A stretch of DNA of 64,000 nucleotides from Bdellovibrio sp. ZAP7 (GCF_006874645.1 NZ_CP030082.1:744001-808000), one strand, 5' to 3'; shown: positions 8,189 to 17,158, counted from the first letter of the stretch. The notes: generated by a model not told the origin, from the sequence alone. Numbers and translations are program-made.

Positions 8189-8650
8189 CTATTCGCAGAT
8201 AGCTTTTAAAATTCTGAATGCAGTATATTCGTGAGTTGATAATTTGCTTTGCAGAGTGAATTTCAATTGATTCCAGGATTGGGATTCAACTTCTTCCACA
8301 TTCTCAACGCCCGCATCTTCAAGCAAGCCATTCAAAGCCTTTTTACATTCTGCCGGCGTGGACTTTTTAATCGTTGCGCGATCCAAGGCCACAACCAGAT
8401 CCACTAAATCCGATGATTCTGCATCATAAGATTTGTTGGTTTCAGACATTGCTCCGATCTGATCTGCTCGAGACAGAACCAGAGATTTAAATTCCGCAGC
8501 TAAAGCCATTTGTTGGCGTTTATCAGAGGAGTTTTCAATCGATGTCATAGACTTCTCTACCAAGTTCAAAGAATAAGAATCCTGCAAAGCCCAAGACAAC
8601 GACGGCAATAGTAATAGGGATGTAAGAACAGTCGCAATTAGTTTAAGCAT
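8189..8650 (-). CDS. Small secreted protein of unknown function
   Basis: 153 residues with a clear signal peptide (M-L-K-L-I-A-T-V-L-T-S-L-L-L-L-P-S-L-S-W-A). The mature part is helical, with two Cys (one in A-E-C-K, one at the C-terminus). Family not recognised. Its ATG lies 12 bases inside the end of the upstream lytic transglycosylase gene, so the two are probably translated together and this may be a periplasmic partner of that enzyme. Confidence 0.75.
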   Translation of the reverse strand: MLKLIATVLTSLLLLPSLSWALQDSYSLNLVEKSMTSIENSSDKRQQMALAAEFKSLVLSRADQIGAMSETNKSYDAESSDLVDLVVALDRATIKKSTPAECKKALNGLLEDAGVENVEEVESQSWNQLKFTLQSKLSTHEYTAFRILKAICE

Positions 8651-10104
8651 GAGCCCCCCGCAGCACCTTCCTCAACAAGGTCGATTTTGTGTTGGATTTT
8701 CGCGTAATAGTTAGCAGTTTCTTTGATACGAGCTTTTGAACCGGCATTTCCTTTGTTTGGATAGGAAGCTGCATATTGCTTCAGTTCCGCCAGGAAAGTG
8801 TCTGCGTTCGTAACTTTCTTTTTCGCATATTTAGTCGTTAACAATTTCGTCAGCGGTGTTTTCAGACCCGCGAAACCTGTATTGTGGGACCAAATCATAG
8901 TCGCACGTTTCACTTTTGCAAGATCATTCGATGACAAAGCGAACTTCGTTTTGATTTTTGCATCATTAAATACATTGTCGTCGAAATAGTCCTTAGCTTC
9001 TTTCAAAGCTGCATATGTATAGATCATGTTTGTGACCGGGTTGCCTTCTTTAATAGAAACGCGATCGCAAGTTGCATTGGTCTTCATCAGGTTTTTCTCG
9101 CCCAGGAATTCTGCCGCAAGCTTTTGGCAACGGACATCAGAGTGATTTGCCAGGTAAGATTCTGTTTCAGAAATCACTTTGTTAACTGCATTGATTGCTG
9201 GAGAAGTGAACTGACCAATGCCGCCAGCACCTGTTTTGCTGGTGATGTTGATGTGGAAGCCAGATTCAACGGTGATCATACCAAAGACTTCGCGGATATT
9301 CTGTTTTTGGGCGACAGCAGATTCACCTTCGCCGATGTAAGCTTTCATACATTGGGACACAACTTCAAAGCTGTTGTTCACCAGAGTGAAATATCTTTCG
9401 CTCACACATGGACGGGCAGGGGCATTTTTCGCAACACCCGATTCACATGTTTTATAGTTTACAACCGGTCCGGACTGAGAGCTTTGCAAAAACATCGCGG
9501 TTTCAATACAAACCGGACGGATCATTGGTTTTTTGTTCATATCACTGCGGATTAGAGTGCCAATATAGGATTTACTTTTCTCTTTGGCTTCCAGATCTTT
9601 TTCCAAATAGTTATCTTTAGCGGAACACTCGTTATATTTCAGTTCAGCGACTTGGCCGGCAAGGGAGCAGTTTGTGCAATTTGCATTTGAATTGTTATCG
9701 CCATTACCTACAGCAAGTAATTCGCCAATTTTATTCATTTTATCAACTTTTTTAACGGCATTTTCGGAGATGGATTTTTCAGCGTCTTTCGATACCGTTG
9801 CCTTTTGCACGGGAAGCGTCGTTTTTAAATTGGCTTTTGGAGTTGTAGATTTACTGCGCACAACGATTGGCAATGGATGAATTTTCTCAACATAGTCATC
9901 TGATTTAGCGGCAGATTTCGCAGTTGTCTTTGCGGCTGGTTTTGCTGCTGATTTAGGAGCTGCCTTAACCACAGTCTTTTTCGGCGCCGAAGAGGCCATA
10001 TCGTGCATCTCAAATAAAGCTGTATCCGAGGTCGTCAACATCATGGCACCGCACGTGGCGATCAAGCTGAATTTCAATAGATTAGCAGACCAGTTCATAG
10101 GCAT
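8638..10104 (-). CDS. Secreted SLT-type lytic transglycosylase-like protein
   Basis: Start ATG at 10104 chosen because GAGGAG lies just upstream; a GTG at 10116 is in frame but sits before that RBS. An export signal is followed by a Lys/Ala/Pro-rich linker, then Cys-containing segments. The C-terminal half carries the lysozyme-like SLT signature I-T-V-E-S-G-F-H-I-N (presumed catalytic Glu), G-A-G-G-I-G-Q-F, and a later Y-A-A-L-K-E-A. Members cut the peptidoglycan glycan strand in the periplasm. In a predator such enzymes may act on its own or on prey wall; that is speculative. Confidence 0.82.
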   Translation of the reverse strand: MPMNWSANLLKFSLIATCGAMMLTTSDTALFEMHDMASSAPKKTVVKAAPKSAAKPAAKTTAKSAAKSDDYVEKIHPLPIVVRSKSTTPKANLKTTLPVQKATVSKDAEKSISENAVKKVDKMNKIGELLAVGNGDNNSNANCTNCSLAGQVAELKYNECSAKDNYLEKDLEAKEKSKSYIGTLIRSDMNKKPMIRPVCIETAMFLQSSQSGPVVNYKTCESGVAKNAPARPCVSERYFTLVNNSFEVVSQCMKAYIGEGESAVAQKQNIREVFGMITVESGFHINITSKTGAGGIGQFTSPAINAVNKVISETESYLANHSDVRCQKLAAEFLGEKNLMKTNATCDRVSIKEGNPVTNMIYTYAALKEAKDYFDDNVFNDAKIKTKFALSSNDLAKVKRATMIWSHNTGFAGLKTPLTKLLTTKYAKKKVTNADTFLAELKQYAASYPNKGNAGSKARIKETANYYAKIQHKIDLVEEGAAGGSCLN

Positions 10105-10212
10105 GATTCTCCTCACCTTTTTGGAGGAGCAAGATGGCTGCCAGAACCCGGTGTGTATTTTCAGTAACTTATGCTCTAAAGATGCGTCTCACTTTGAGAC
10201 TCGAAGGGAAGG

Positions 10213-10258
10213 TGACGTAAAGTGTTCTGTCATCGACAGAATCAGAACACCTGACGTT
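10213..10258 (-). promoter_or_regulatory. Alternative hairpins between methyltransferase and transglycosylase genes
   Basis: Outer stem GTGTTCTG (10222-10229) / CAGAACAC (10243-10250), extended by ACGT on both sides, overlaps a perfect inner stem TTCTGTC (10225-10231) / GACAGAA (10235-10241). The two cannot form fully together. It lies downstream of the minus-strand gene that ends at 10276 and upstream of the one starting at 10104. It may act as a terminator-like or leader structure, but there is no T-run. Confidence 0.4.
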
Positions 10259-10275
10259 CGCAACGCGATTATTTT

Positions 10276-11742
10276 TTACTTTTGAATAACGATGAAAAGG
10301 TTCACACCAAGAGGCTCTTTTTCCACCCACATTTTGCTGCCCAGTCCGTTAAATACGCGCATCAAATCTGCCTCGGTACGATAGATCAAATGCCAATCCA
10401 AAAAGAGCTCCAGGAAAGGACCGTATTTATAGTTATCAGCACAGAAGTTTCCGATGATGATTTTTCCACCGGGTTTCACGGCGTCTAACATGCGCTCCGC
10501 TGTACGGCGAGCGATAGGCTCGGTGAAATAGTCAAAAAGACCTGCAGTATAAATCATGTCATAGTCTTTTTCCGGAAATCCCTGAGCGATGATATTTCGA
10601 ATCGCCAAGTTGCTAAACCGGAAATTAAAGCCAGACTGAACCTTGCGCTCAATGGTATTTAATTGACGATGAGCATGTTTCAGGGATTCTTCATCCTGGT
10701 CCACGCATACGAACTCTGCATTACGTCCCACAAAAGGTGCTGCATTTTGTAAAAAGATTTGCTGTTCTTTCGCAGGTCCGCTGGCGATGGACATCAATTT
10801 CAAATTCTGATCTGGTTTGGTCGCTTGAAAAAGCTCTTTGATTTTCTTAGCCAAGTACTCACCACGATTACGAACCGCTGTACCTGAGGCGTCTTCGACA
10901 AAGTATTTATGAATACATTGATCGTAAAGTGTTTTGCCCACCACTTCATCGCGATAAAGCTGATTCATCATCTCATAGTCACCAGCATAGCCGCGGGGCT
11001 TGTGATAAGCACGGTGAGCAAACGGAGCACCCCATAGAAAAGGTCCCATTTGCTCGCGAGCAAAGGTCATCGCCCATTTTAGTTCAAACTGGTTCATACC
11101 CGTTAAAAGAGTCGGGATAAGCGGGTAGGACGGGCTTAATGCGGCATTCATATATTTCGCGAATGATTCAGCCACGGCCTTACGGAATTCCAGTTCTTTG
11201 TGAAAGTCGTTCAGTGGCTTTTGTTCTTCGATGCGATCGATCTTGGGTTTTAATGTGGCCAAGAAATCGCGAAGCTCATAGACAAAGACTTTGAAAGCCA
11301 CCGGCAATTGCGCGACACCACGGGCATAGGCGCTTTGTTCTTCCATAGCGATATGAGCCGCCTCATGGGCCTTTATAAGCTCGATATTCAACGGTTCGTT
11401 CATGATGTCCAGACCGATAATGATCTCGCCATTTTTACCATCTGCCAGACGCTCTGATTGGGCCCAACGAACATGCATTTTTTGAAGAGGAATTTCTTTG
11501 AATAGGACATCACACTCGGTAGTAATGTTGGCTTTGAAGTATTGTTGAACCTGAGGCAGCTCTTCAGGTGTAACCATTACCGAGCAGCCAAAGATACTGA
11601 CGTCGTGAACAGGGGCTTTATAACCGCCAAAAGATAAAAAGCACGAGTGAGGTGTAACAGCACTGCGATCCTGTCTGATCGAACGCATCTGCGCCTTTTT
11701 CTCTACGCTAAAACCTTCTTGTTTTAATGCTTTTTCGCCCAT
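10276..11742 (-). CDS. PilZ-like domain fused to a SAM-dependent methyltransferase
   Basis: 488 residues from ATG at 11742, chosen because AGGAGG lies immediately upstream. Residues about 15-120 resemble PilZ (basic R-S-I-R-Q-D-R and D-V-S-I-F-G, the D-x-S-x-x-G half of the c-di-GMP site). The rest is like proteins annotated as extracellular factor 3-hydroxypalmitate methyl ester synthases, with K-P-R-G-Y-A-G-D-Y-E-M-M-N and a class I methyltransferase core (M-S-I-A-S-G-P-A-K-E, V-D-Q-D near residue 350, M-I-Y-T-A-G-L-F-D-Y-F). Suggests a c-di-GMP-responsive methyltransferase, possibly for a signal molecule; substrate not proven. Confidence 0.75.
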   Translation of the reverse strand: MGEKALKQEGFSVEKKAQMRSIRQDRSAVTPHSCFLSFGGYKAPVHDVSIFGCSVMVTPEELPQVQQYFKANITTECDVLFKEIPLQKMHVRWAQSERLADGKNGEIIIGLDIMNEPLNIELIKAHEAAHIAMEEQSAYARGVAQLPVAFKVFVYELRDFLATLKPKIDRIEEQKPLNDFHKELEFRKAVAESFAKYMNAALSPSYPLIPTLLTGMNQFELKWAMTFAREQMGPFLWGAPFAHRAYHKPRGYAGDYEMMNQLYRDEVVGKTLYDQCIHKYFVEDASGTAVRNRGEYLAKKIKELFQATKPDQNLKLMSIASGPAKEQQIFLQNAAPFVGRNAEFVCVDQDEESLKHAHRQLNTIERKVQSGFNFRFSNLAIRNIIAQGFPEKDYDMIYTAGLFDYFTEPIARRTAERMLDAVKPGGKIIIGNFCADNYKYGPFLELFLDWHLIYRTEADLMRVFNGLGSKMWVEKEPLGVNLFIVIQK

Positions 11743-11874
11743 GAATGTTCCTCCTCGAAATAACAATAATTTCTTATCGGGAGGATTTTTCGGATGTTAA
11801 ATAAAAATCCGATTAGTTCGACTCTAGCTTGCACAGTCTGGACATAAATCTATGCATGTTTTGTAGGAGGGAAT

Positions 11875-11903
11875 AAAAAAAGCCCGCTCAAGAGCGGGCT
11901 TTT
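11875..11903 (-). terminator. Terminator of the desaturase gene
   Basis: Stem AGCCCGCTC / GAGCGGGCT with a 2-base loop between an A-run (a T-run on the minus strand) and TTTT. It follows the minus-strand gene ending at 11927. Confidence 0.88.
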
Positions 11904-11926
11904 ATAAGATTTGTAATCAAGATTTC

Positions 11927-13033
11927 TTAAATAGATCTAAGGTGCAGCTTCCACAACTTCATTCCCATTTGGAATTCCAGGTGAGCTACTTCCAATTCGC
12001 GTTTCAATTCCGCCAGCTTGTGATCGTAAGCCTCTTTCAATTCTTCACGTTTGCGAACAGCATCGGCTTTGAATTGCTCATAGTCTTCACGAAGCTTTTT
12101 GATTTTCGCTTGGGCTTCGATGATTTTTTCTTTCATCGCTACCAATTGCTCATCGGCGAAACCAACCTTTTTAAGTTCAGTCGCCTCTGCTTGCAAGCGG
12201 GCTTTCAAAATCTCAACATTTGAAATCTGACGAAGTTTGTAAGCTAGGCCCATGTAGTTCAAAGTGTTGATAACCCATTTAGTCGGATCCCAGTGATACC
12301 ATTTGATACCGTTGCGGTAGTCGATTTGGAATTTATGGTGGAAGTTATGGTAACCTTCACCATGAGTCAGAACCGCTACGAACCATGAGTCACGTGCAGA
12401 GATCTCTTTGGAATAAGTTTGTTTGCCCAATGTATGGCACAACGAATTCACAAAGAAGGTTGATTGCTGAGTAAGGAAAATTCTTAGGCCACCAGCGATA
12501 ACCAAGCCGCCCAACCAAGAACCCATAGCCGCACCAATCAAAGTGGGAACGACAAAGCCCGTAACGATCGCTACATAGCCATAGTATTTGTGTTGGAAAT
12601 TGACCATCCAATCTTTTTCAAGATCCGGAGCTTGAATTTTTTGGTCTACGGAGTCCTTAAAGAACATCCAGCCCATGTGTGCGTACCAGAAGCCTTCGTT
12701 GATGTTGTAAGGATCTTTTTCGCCGTCGATATGCGTATGGTGACGACGGTGATCAGAAGACCATTTCAATGCAGATCCTTGGAATGCAGAGGCACCAATT
12801 AGCAAAAAGATAGCCTTAGCCACTGGATGTGCATCATAGCTTTTGTGTGAAAATAAACGGTGATAACCAGCAGTAATGCTTAAATTTGTAGCAGCTGCGA
12901 AAATAAGCGCAAAAAGTGCGATTCCCCATTCAAAGCCGTGCATATAGAAGTAAATCGGCATGAGGATGAACGTGATCAGCGGGTTTAGCGTAAGGAAAAG
13001 CGCCACTGGCCATTCAATTCTTTTCTTTGTCAT
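11927..13033 (-). CDS. Acyl-CoA/acyl-lipid delta-9-type fatty acid desaturase
   Basis: 368 residues with membrane segments near 12-60 and 150-190. The three histidine boxes of membrane di-iron desaturases are present: H-R-L-F-S-H, H-R-R-H-H and H-N-F-H-H. The enzyme puts a cis double bond into acyl chains, with electrons from a ferredoxin or cytochrome partner not seen here. The last 90 or so residues form a charged coiled coil (E-A-Q-A-K-I-K-K-L-R-E-D-Y-E ... E-L-K-R-E-L-E), an unusual tail. It has its own promoter region (13034-13274) and a terminator at 11875. Confidence 0.92.
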   Translation of the reverse strand: MTKKRIEWPVALFLTLNPLITFILMPIYFYMHGFEWGIALFALIFAAATNLSITAGYHRLFSHKSYDAHPVAKAIFLLIGASAFQGSALKWSSDHRRHHTHIDGEKDPYNINEGFWYAHMGWMFFKDSVDQKIQAPDLEKDWMVNFQHKYYGYVAIVTGFVVPTLIGAAMGSWLGGLVIAGGLRIFLTQQSTFFVNSLCHTLGKQTYSKEISARDSWFVAVLTHGEGYHNFHHKFQIDYRNGIKWYHWDPTKWVINTLNYMGLAYKLRQISNVEILKARLQAEATELKKVGFADEQLVAMKEKIIEAQAKIKKLREDYEQFKADAVRKREELKEAYDHKLAELKRELEVAHLEFQMGMKLWKLHLRSI

Positions 13034-13274
13034 TTGTACCTCTCACTAAAAATCTAACAGACGGGCAATCTTTTCGATACATAATTCACCCCAGCGCCAA
13101 TAAGTGTCGCGTCCTGAAGCACCTTTAGGACTGGGTTGGAGCGGCTTGTTAAACTTGTACTCTGCTACGTTCGACGTCAGGTGGAGATGAAAGATAATTA
13201 TTTTTCGTAAACAACGTGGGAAACCGGACTTTTATCCCAAAGTCATTTGGCAAAATAGATGTTAGCGTCATGAT

Positions 13275-14264
13275 ATGTACATCGATGTTGTCCGACCGGA
13301 AACCTGGGATGAGCTCAATGACTCGTTAAAAACGCAAATGGGATTGCCAGATCCGTTGCGGGCTCGTGCCTATAAAGGCTTGGCTCATGCCGTGTTCGAG
13401 ATTACTCAAGGCAGTGCTCAATTCCTAGCGCATAAAAAAGCGATCGGTTTCATCAAAGGTCAAACACCAGCTTTTGAAAATCTGCTGCCGTACTACTATA
13501 AAGAAACTTATGAAGTAAACATCCTCTCCCATCTGCAATTGCAGGACGTGAAAACGTGGGCGGACGGCTTAAAAAAAGAAACTAATTTCGTGGTCTTTGC
13601 AGAGGATCATCCCGTAACCGGGGAGACTTATCCCTTCGTAGATGAGCTCGATAAAATTCTGAACGAAAAACGTATCTATTCTTTCCGTATTTCCCATTTC
13701 AAACATTTTCACGAAAAGACAGAGACGTTGCGCCCTTACTCGGTTCGTCTTTGTTCTTACACTGGAAACCTATCGCTTGCAATTTTGGGTGAGAGATTCC
13801 GCTGCCCACCGATGATGGTTCAAAACATGGACTGGAATCTCGCGGATGTTTTGCAGGAAGCGCTTTTGGCAAGTGAGGGACGAAAATTAAATCCGACTTT
13901 GATTGGCTCGTTTGAAGGATCTTTCCAAGACATCGCCAAGCCGTACTTTAACTCGGAGCAGGCACGCCTGTATGATCGTGCGGTCCTTATCTTTAAAAAT
14001 ACCAGTGCTGAAGCATTGGCGGAAAAGGTCTTTGCCAAACTGGGAATTTCGGTTGAAGAAGGCTGGTTGCAATTAGATAGCACCAATATGTGTCACTGGT
14101 CGGGCGTAAAAATGTTCTCGCATTGGTGGGAGCCATCTCCCTCCAATGAAATGCTGCGAGGTTTGCTGATCTTTAGCCCCTTAATTCTGGAGAATCCTCA
14201 ATTTGCGACTTTCCTTCGCGAAAGTTATCAAGAACTGCTTGAAGAGCAGACTTGGACGGTCTAA
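13275..14264 (+). CDS. Conserved-looking protein of unknown function upstream of recO
   Basis: 329 residues, no signal peptide and no membrane segment. I do not recognise the family. Visible are an N-terminal helical part (P-D-P-L-R-A-R-A-Y-K-G-L-A-H-A-V-F-E), F-V-V-F-A-E-D-H-P-V-T-G-E-T-Y, and a C-terminal W-S-G-V-K-M-F-S-H-W-W. The order of segments faintly recalls a PLP-dependent aminotransferase-like fold, but no Lys signature is visible. It ends 9 bases before recO and is probably co-transcribed with it. Confidence 0.7.
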   Translation: MYIDVVRPETWDELNDSLKTQMGLPDPLRARAYKGLAHAVFEITQGSAQFLAHKKAIGFIKGQTPAFENLLPYYYKETYEVNILSHLQLQDVKTWADGLKKETNFVVFAEDHPVTGETYPFVDELDKILNEKRIYSFRISHFKHFHEKTETLRPYSVRLCSYTGNLSLAILGERFRCPPMMVQNMDWNLADVLQEALLASEGRKLNPTLIGSFEGSFQDIAKPYFNSEQARLYDRAVLIFKNTSAEALAEKVFAKLGISVEEGWLQLDSTNMCHWSGVKMFSHWWEPSPSNEMLRGLLIFSPLILENPQFATFLRESYQELLEEQTWTV

Positions 14265-14273
14265 ACATGGGAA

Positions 14274-14873
14274 ATGTCCCTGCTCAAAGATAAATTCATT
14301 ATTTTGCGTAAAATGAAGTACGGCGAGTCCGACTTGATTTTGCACGCAATTTCTCCGCAAGGAGAGAAGTTATCTTTTATTGCTCGTGGCGCTTTAAAAA
14401 GTAAAAAGCGTTTCGGCGGTGGGATTCTTGAACCCACGCACTTTGTATCCTTTACTTACAAAGAGAGTTCGGAAGAGGGAAAGCTGCACACCTTGCAGGA
14501 AGCTTCCTTGATCAATGATTTCCCCGGCATTCGCCAAGACTACGATCATCTGGAATTTGCTCTGCATGTTTTAGACTGTGTGGGTAAGGTTTCGCAGGAA
14601 GGGGATAAACATTCCGACTTTTTGTTCAATCTTCTAGGTCACACCTTAAAGTCTATTGAAATCGCCCAAGACGTTTTAGTTTTAAAGATGCATTTCTATC
14701 TGCGTTTCTTGCTACAGCAAGGTGTGATTCAACCAGAACCCTGGATGGCGCCATTCTTGCGCACGAACCTCGCGGACTCAAATACCCTGATCAGTCACCG
14801 CCAAGTCGTCGACGAAGAATTAAACAACGTCGAAAATATGGTGAGACACTATATAGCCCACGCCGTGATCTAA
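14274..14873 (+). CDS. recO: DNA repair protein RecO
   Basis: 199 residues. The N-terminal OB fold shows the RecO pattern I-I-L-R-K-M-K-Y-G-E-S-D-L-I-L and S-F-I-A-R-G-A-L-K-S-K-K-R-F-G-G-G; a helical domain follows. RecO helps RecR load RecA on SSB-coated DNA. It is shorter than the 240 or so residues of E. coli RecO and shows no zinc-finger Cys set. It follows the unknown gene at 13275 after 9 bases. A fold-back repeat starts 2 bases after its stop. Confidence 0.9.
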   Translation: MSLLKDKFIILRKMKYGESDLILHAISPQGEKLSFIARGALKSKKRFGGGILEPTHFVSFTYKESSEEGKLHTLQEASLINDFPGIRQDYDHLEFALHVLDCVGKVSQEGDKHSDFLFNLLGHTLKSIEIAQDVLVLKMHFYLRFLLQQGVIQPEPWMAPFLRTNLADSNTLISHRQVVDEELNNVENMVRHYIAHAVI

Positions 14874-14874
14874 C

Positions 14875-14993
14875 GGCTGGTGAAAAAGGCCCATCTGCTG
14901 CGTTGTCGTTCGCTGTCCTCGCTCCAGCGTACATTGAGTACGCCTGCGCTGCGGGAGCTCCTCCGCCTTGCATATGGACCTTTTTGACCAGCC
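14875..14993 (+). repeat. Fold-back repeat family 1, copy 2
   Basis: 119 bp. The left arm starts GGCTGGTGAAAAAGG at 14875 and pairs with CCTTTTTGACCAGCC, ending 14993. The core has TGCGTTGTCG, GTAC-ATTG-AGTAC and CTCCGCCTTGCAT, as in copy 1. It lies between the recO stop and the 3' end of the convergent recombinase gene. Confidence 0.8.
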
Positions 14994-15016
14994 TCGGTTC
15001 AGTGGTTCGCGATTAA

Positions 15017-15907
15017 TTATTTGCCTTTACCGAGAGGGTGAAGGGCTTCCATTGTTCTTGCGAGTTGGTCGATTCCTAAGTGCGTGTACTTTTCTGTTGC
15101 TTGCAGGCTTTCGTGACCGAGCATTTCCTGGAGAGTGCGCAGGTTCGCTCCGCTGGATAGTAGGTGAGTGGCGAAGCTGTGTCTTAAAGCGTGGGGGTGC
15201 AGTGGTTTTAAAAGTCCTGCGCGTTGGCCGCTTTGGCGAACCATTTCGTAAGCTGTTCTTTGTACCAGCGGCTCTTCACCGAAAACATAATCGTTGAAGC
15301 CTGATTCCTTTTTCCATTTCTGCAAGGCCTGAACCGTCATGCTTGGCAAAGCAACCACGCGTTCTTTATTGCCTTTACCCATCACGCGCAAAGTTTTCTG
15401 CGAAAGCTGAACTGAGTCCCAACGTAAATTGCAGGCTTCGCTGATCCGCAAACCTCCACCATAAAGCAGCAGGAACAAGACCTTTTCCCGCAAGGAAACT
15501 TGGTGTTTTCCATCGAAGGAATGAAGGACGGCCAACGCCTCATCTACACTGAGGAAATGGGGAAGTTTCCGTGGGACTTTGGGACAGGTGACCTGTAAGG
15601 AGAGATCTCTCTCTAACAGGCTCTCAATCACATAGGCCCAATGGAAGAAGCTCTTCAAAGTCGCAGCTTTCCGGTTCCTGGAAGCCAGAGAAAGGGGGGC
15701 CCAGCGGTTGAAAGCGGCCCTCACCGCAGCCATCAATTCGGCCTCAGTATATGAGTTTTTATTTGATTGTGAGGATTTGTCTAATTCGAACGCCTGCTGC
15801 AAATCGAGAGTGTAGTGCTTAATTGTAAGGGGGGACGCTGACTTAATAAAAGTCATGTATTTCAGGTATTTATCTATGTTTTGAGAGAGCTGAAAAGCCT
15901 TGCTCAT
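15017..15907 (-). CDS. Tyrosine recombinase, XerC/XerD type
   Basis: 296 residues from ATG at 15907 (AGGG upstream; a GTG six bases earlier is less well placed). N-terminal SAM-like domain and C-terminal catalytic domain: Arg in G-L-R-I-S-E-A, Lys in G-K-G-N-K-E, H-x-x-R in H-A-L-R-H-S-F-A-T-H-L-L, His in L-G-H-E-S-L, and nucleophile Tyr in K-Y-T-H-L. Xer proteins resolve chromosome dimers at dif. Size and motifs fit the host Xer type and no phage genes are nearby. XerC versus XerD cannot be settled here. Confidence 0.9.
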   Translation of the reverse strand: MSKAFQLSQNIDKYLKYMTFIKSASPLTIKHYTLDLQQAFELDKSSQSNKNSYTEAELMAAVRAAFNRWAPLSLASRNRKAATLKSFFHWAYVIESLLERDLSLQVTCPKVPRKLPHFLSVDEALAVLHSFDGKHQVSLREKVLFLLLYGGGLRISEACNLRWDSVQLSQKTLRVMGKGNKERVVALPSMTVQALQKWKKESGFNDYVFGEEPLVQRTAYEMVRQSGQRAGLLKPLHPHALRHSFATHLLSSGANLRTLQEMLGHESLQATEKYTHLGIDQLARTMEALHPLGKGK

Positions 15908-15974
15908 AAGCACCCTAAAGTATCGGCTCCGGGCATGGGGGATAAAAAAATTCTAACGCCATGCATTTTTTTTA

Positions 15975-16003
15975 TTGAAAAAGGTACAGGACTAAGGTTA
16001 TAA
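15975..16003 (+). promoter_or_regulatory. Candidate sigma-70 promoter for the 16094 activator gene
   Basis: TTGAAA, 17-base spacer, TTATAA, about 90 bp upstream of the ATG. Downstream lies a dyad GTCTCAC (16021-16027) / GTGAGAC (16043-16049) that could be an operator in the leader. Confidence 0.5.
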
Positions 16004-16093
16004 CTCAATGCGTCGGAAGCGTCTCACACTGAGTCATTCAAAGTGAGACAGCGACCAAAACTCTTATGAAGAACGTTACCGAAAGGTGGAGCC

Positions 16094-17149
16094 ATGAACG
16101 ATAACAATTCTACGATCCTGCCCTCTTCTCAGAATGCTAACCAAGTTATGTGGAATACAAACACAACTTCCAAAGTGATGGAAAACAAGACCATTGTCTA
16201 CACTTCCGAAGTTATGGGCAACCTGATGAAAATGATCGACCGCGTAGCTCCATCAGGTGCAAACATCCTGGTTCTTGGTGAATCAGGGACAGGTAAAGAG
16301 TTGATCGCTCGCTCTATCCATGATCGCTCAAGCCGCAAAAACAAACCTTTCGTTGCTATCAACTGCGGTGCTCTTCGTGAAACATTGCTTGAGTCTGAAT
16401 TGTTCGGTCACGAAAAAGGTTCTTTCACTGGCGCTTACAACCGTAAAATCGGTTTGGCTGAAGCTGCTAACGGCGGAACATTGTTCCTGGACGAAATCGG
16501 TGAATTGGATCCAGCTATCCAAGCTAAACTTTTGCGCTTCATCCAAGAAGGCGAAATGTTCCGCGTAGGTGGCAAAGACCCTATCAAAGTAGATATCCGT
16601 TTGATCTGTGCTACGAACCGTGAGTTAGACCAAGAAGTTGTTCGCGGTAATTTCCGTGAAGACTTGTTCTATCGTATCAATACGATCGTAGTAAGTGCTC
16701 CACCACTTCGTCGTCGTAAGGAAGATATCCCTTCATTGGTAAATCACTTCCTTAACAACTCTCAACACGCATACTTGAACCGTGGTCGTACGGTTTCTGA
16801 CGATGCGATGAAAATTTTGATGAAGTACGAGTGGCCAGGTAACATCCGTGAACTTCAAAACGTATGTGAGCGCCTTCAGATCTTGTCTGATGGTCACATG
16901 ATCATGTTGAACGATCTTCCAGAGAACATCAGAAACCCTGAGACTCAAAAAGACGTGATCGAATACGATCCAAACATGACTTTGCACGATCTTGAAAAAC
17001 GTTACATCTTGAAGGCTCTTCAGCACTTCGGTGGTAACAAAACTCAAGCGGCTAACAACTTGGGTATCACGATCAAGACTCTTTATAACAAACTTCACGA
17101 GTACGGCGAGTTCGAAAAATTCGCAGTTCACACGAAGCCAGCTAAGTAG
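16094..17149 (+). CDS. Sigma-54-dependent transcriptional activator without receiver domain
   Basis: 351 residues. A short N-terminal segment of about 35 residues is followed by an AAA+ domain with Walker A G-E-S-G-T-G-K-E, the sigma-54 contact loop as G-S-F-T-G-A (a Ser variant of GAFTGA), and Walker B L-F-L-D-E-I-G-E. The C-terminal Fis-type HTH is N-K-T-Q-A-A-N-N-L-G-I-T-I-K-T-L-Y-N-K-L. There is no phosphorylation domain, so activity must be set by another protein, ligand or its level. RBS GGTGGAG. Two terminators follow. Targets unknown. Confidence 0.92.
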   Translation: MNDNNSTILPSSQNANQVMWNTNTTSKVMENKTIVYTSEVMGNLMKMIDRVAPSGANILVLGESGTGKELIARSIHDRSSRKNKPFVAINCGALRETLLESELFGHEKGSFTGAYNRKIGLAEAANGGTLFLDEIGELDPAIQAKLLRFIQEGEMFRVGGKDPIKVDIRLICATNRELDQEVVRGNFREDLFYRINTIVVSAPPLRRRKEDIPSLVNHFLNNSQHAYLNRGRTVSDDAMKILMKYEWPGNIRELQNVCERLQILSDGHMIMLNDLPENIRNPETQKDVIEYDPNMTLHDLEKRYILKALQHFGGNKTQAANNLGITIKTLYNKLHEYGEFEKFAVHTKPAK

Positions 17150-17158
17150 TCTTCTTAC

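Noticed and set aside
15017..15907. Phage or integron integrase
   Set aside because: Motifs and size fit a host Xer recombinase; no phage genes, att site or tRNA target nearby.
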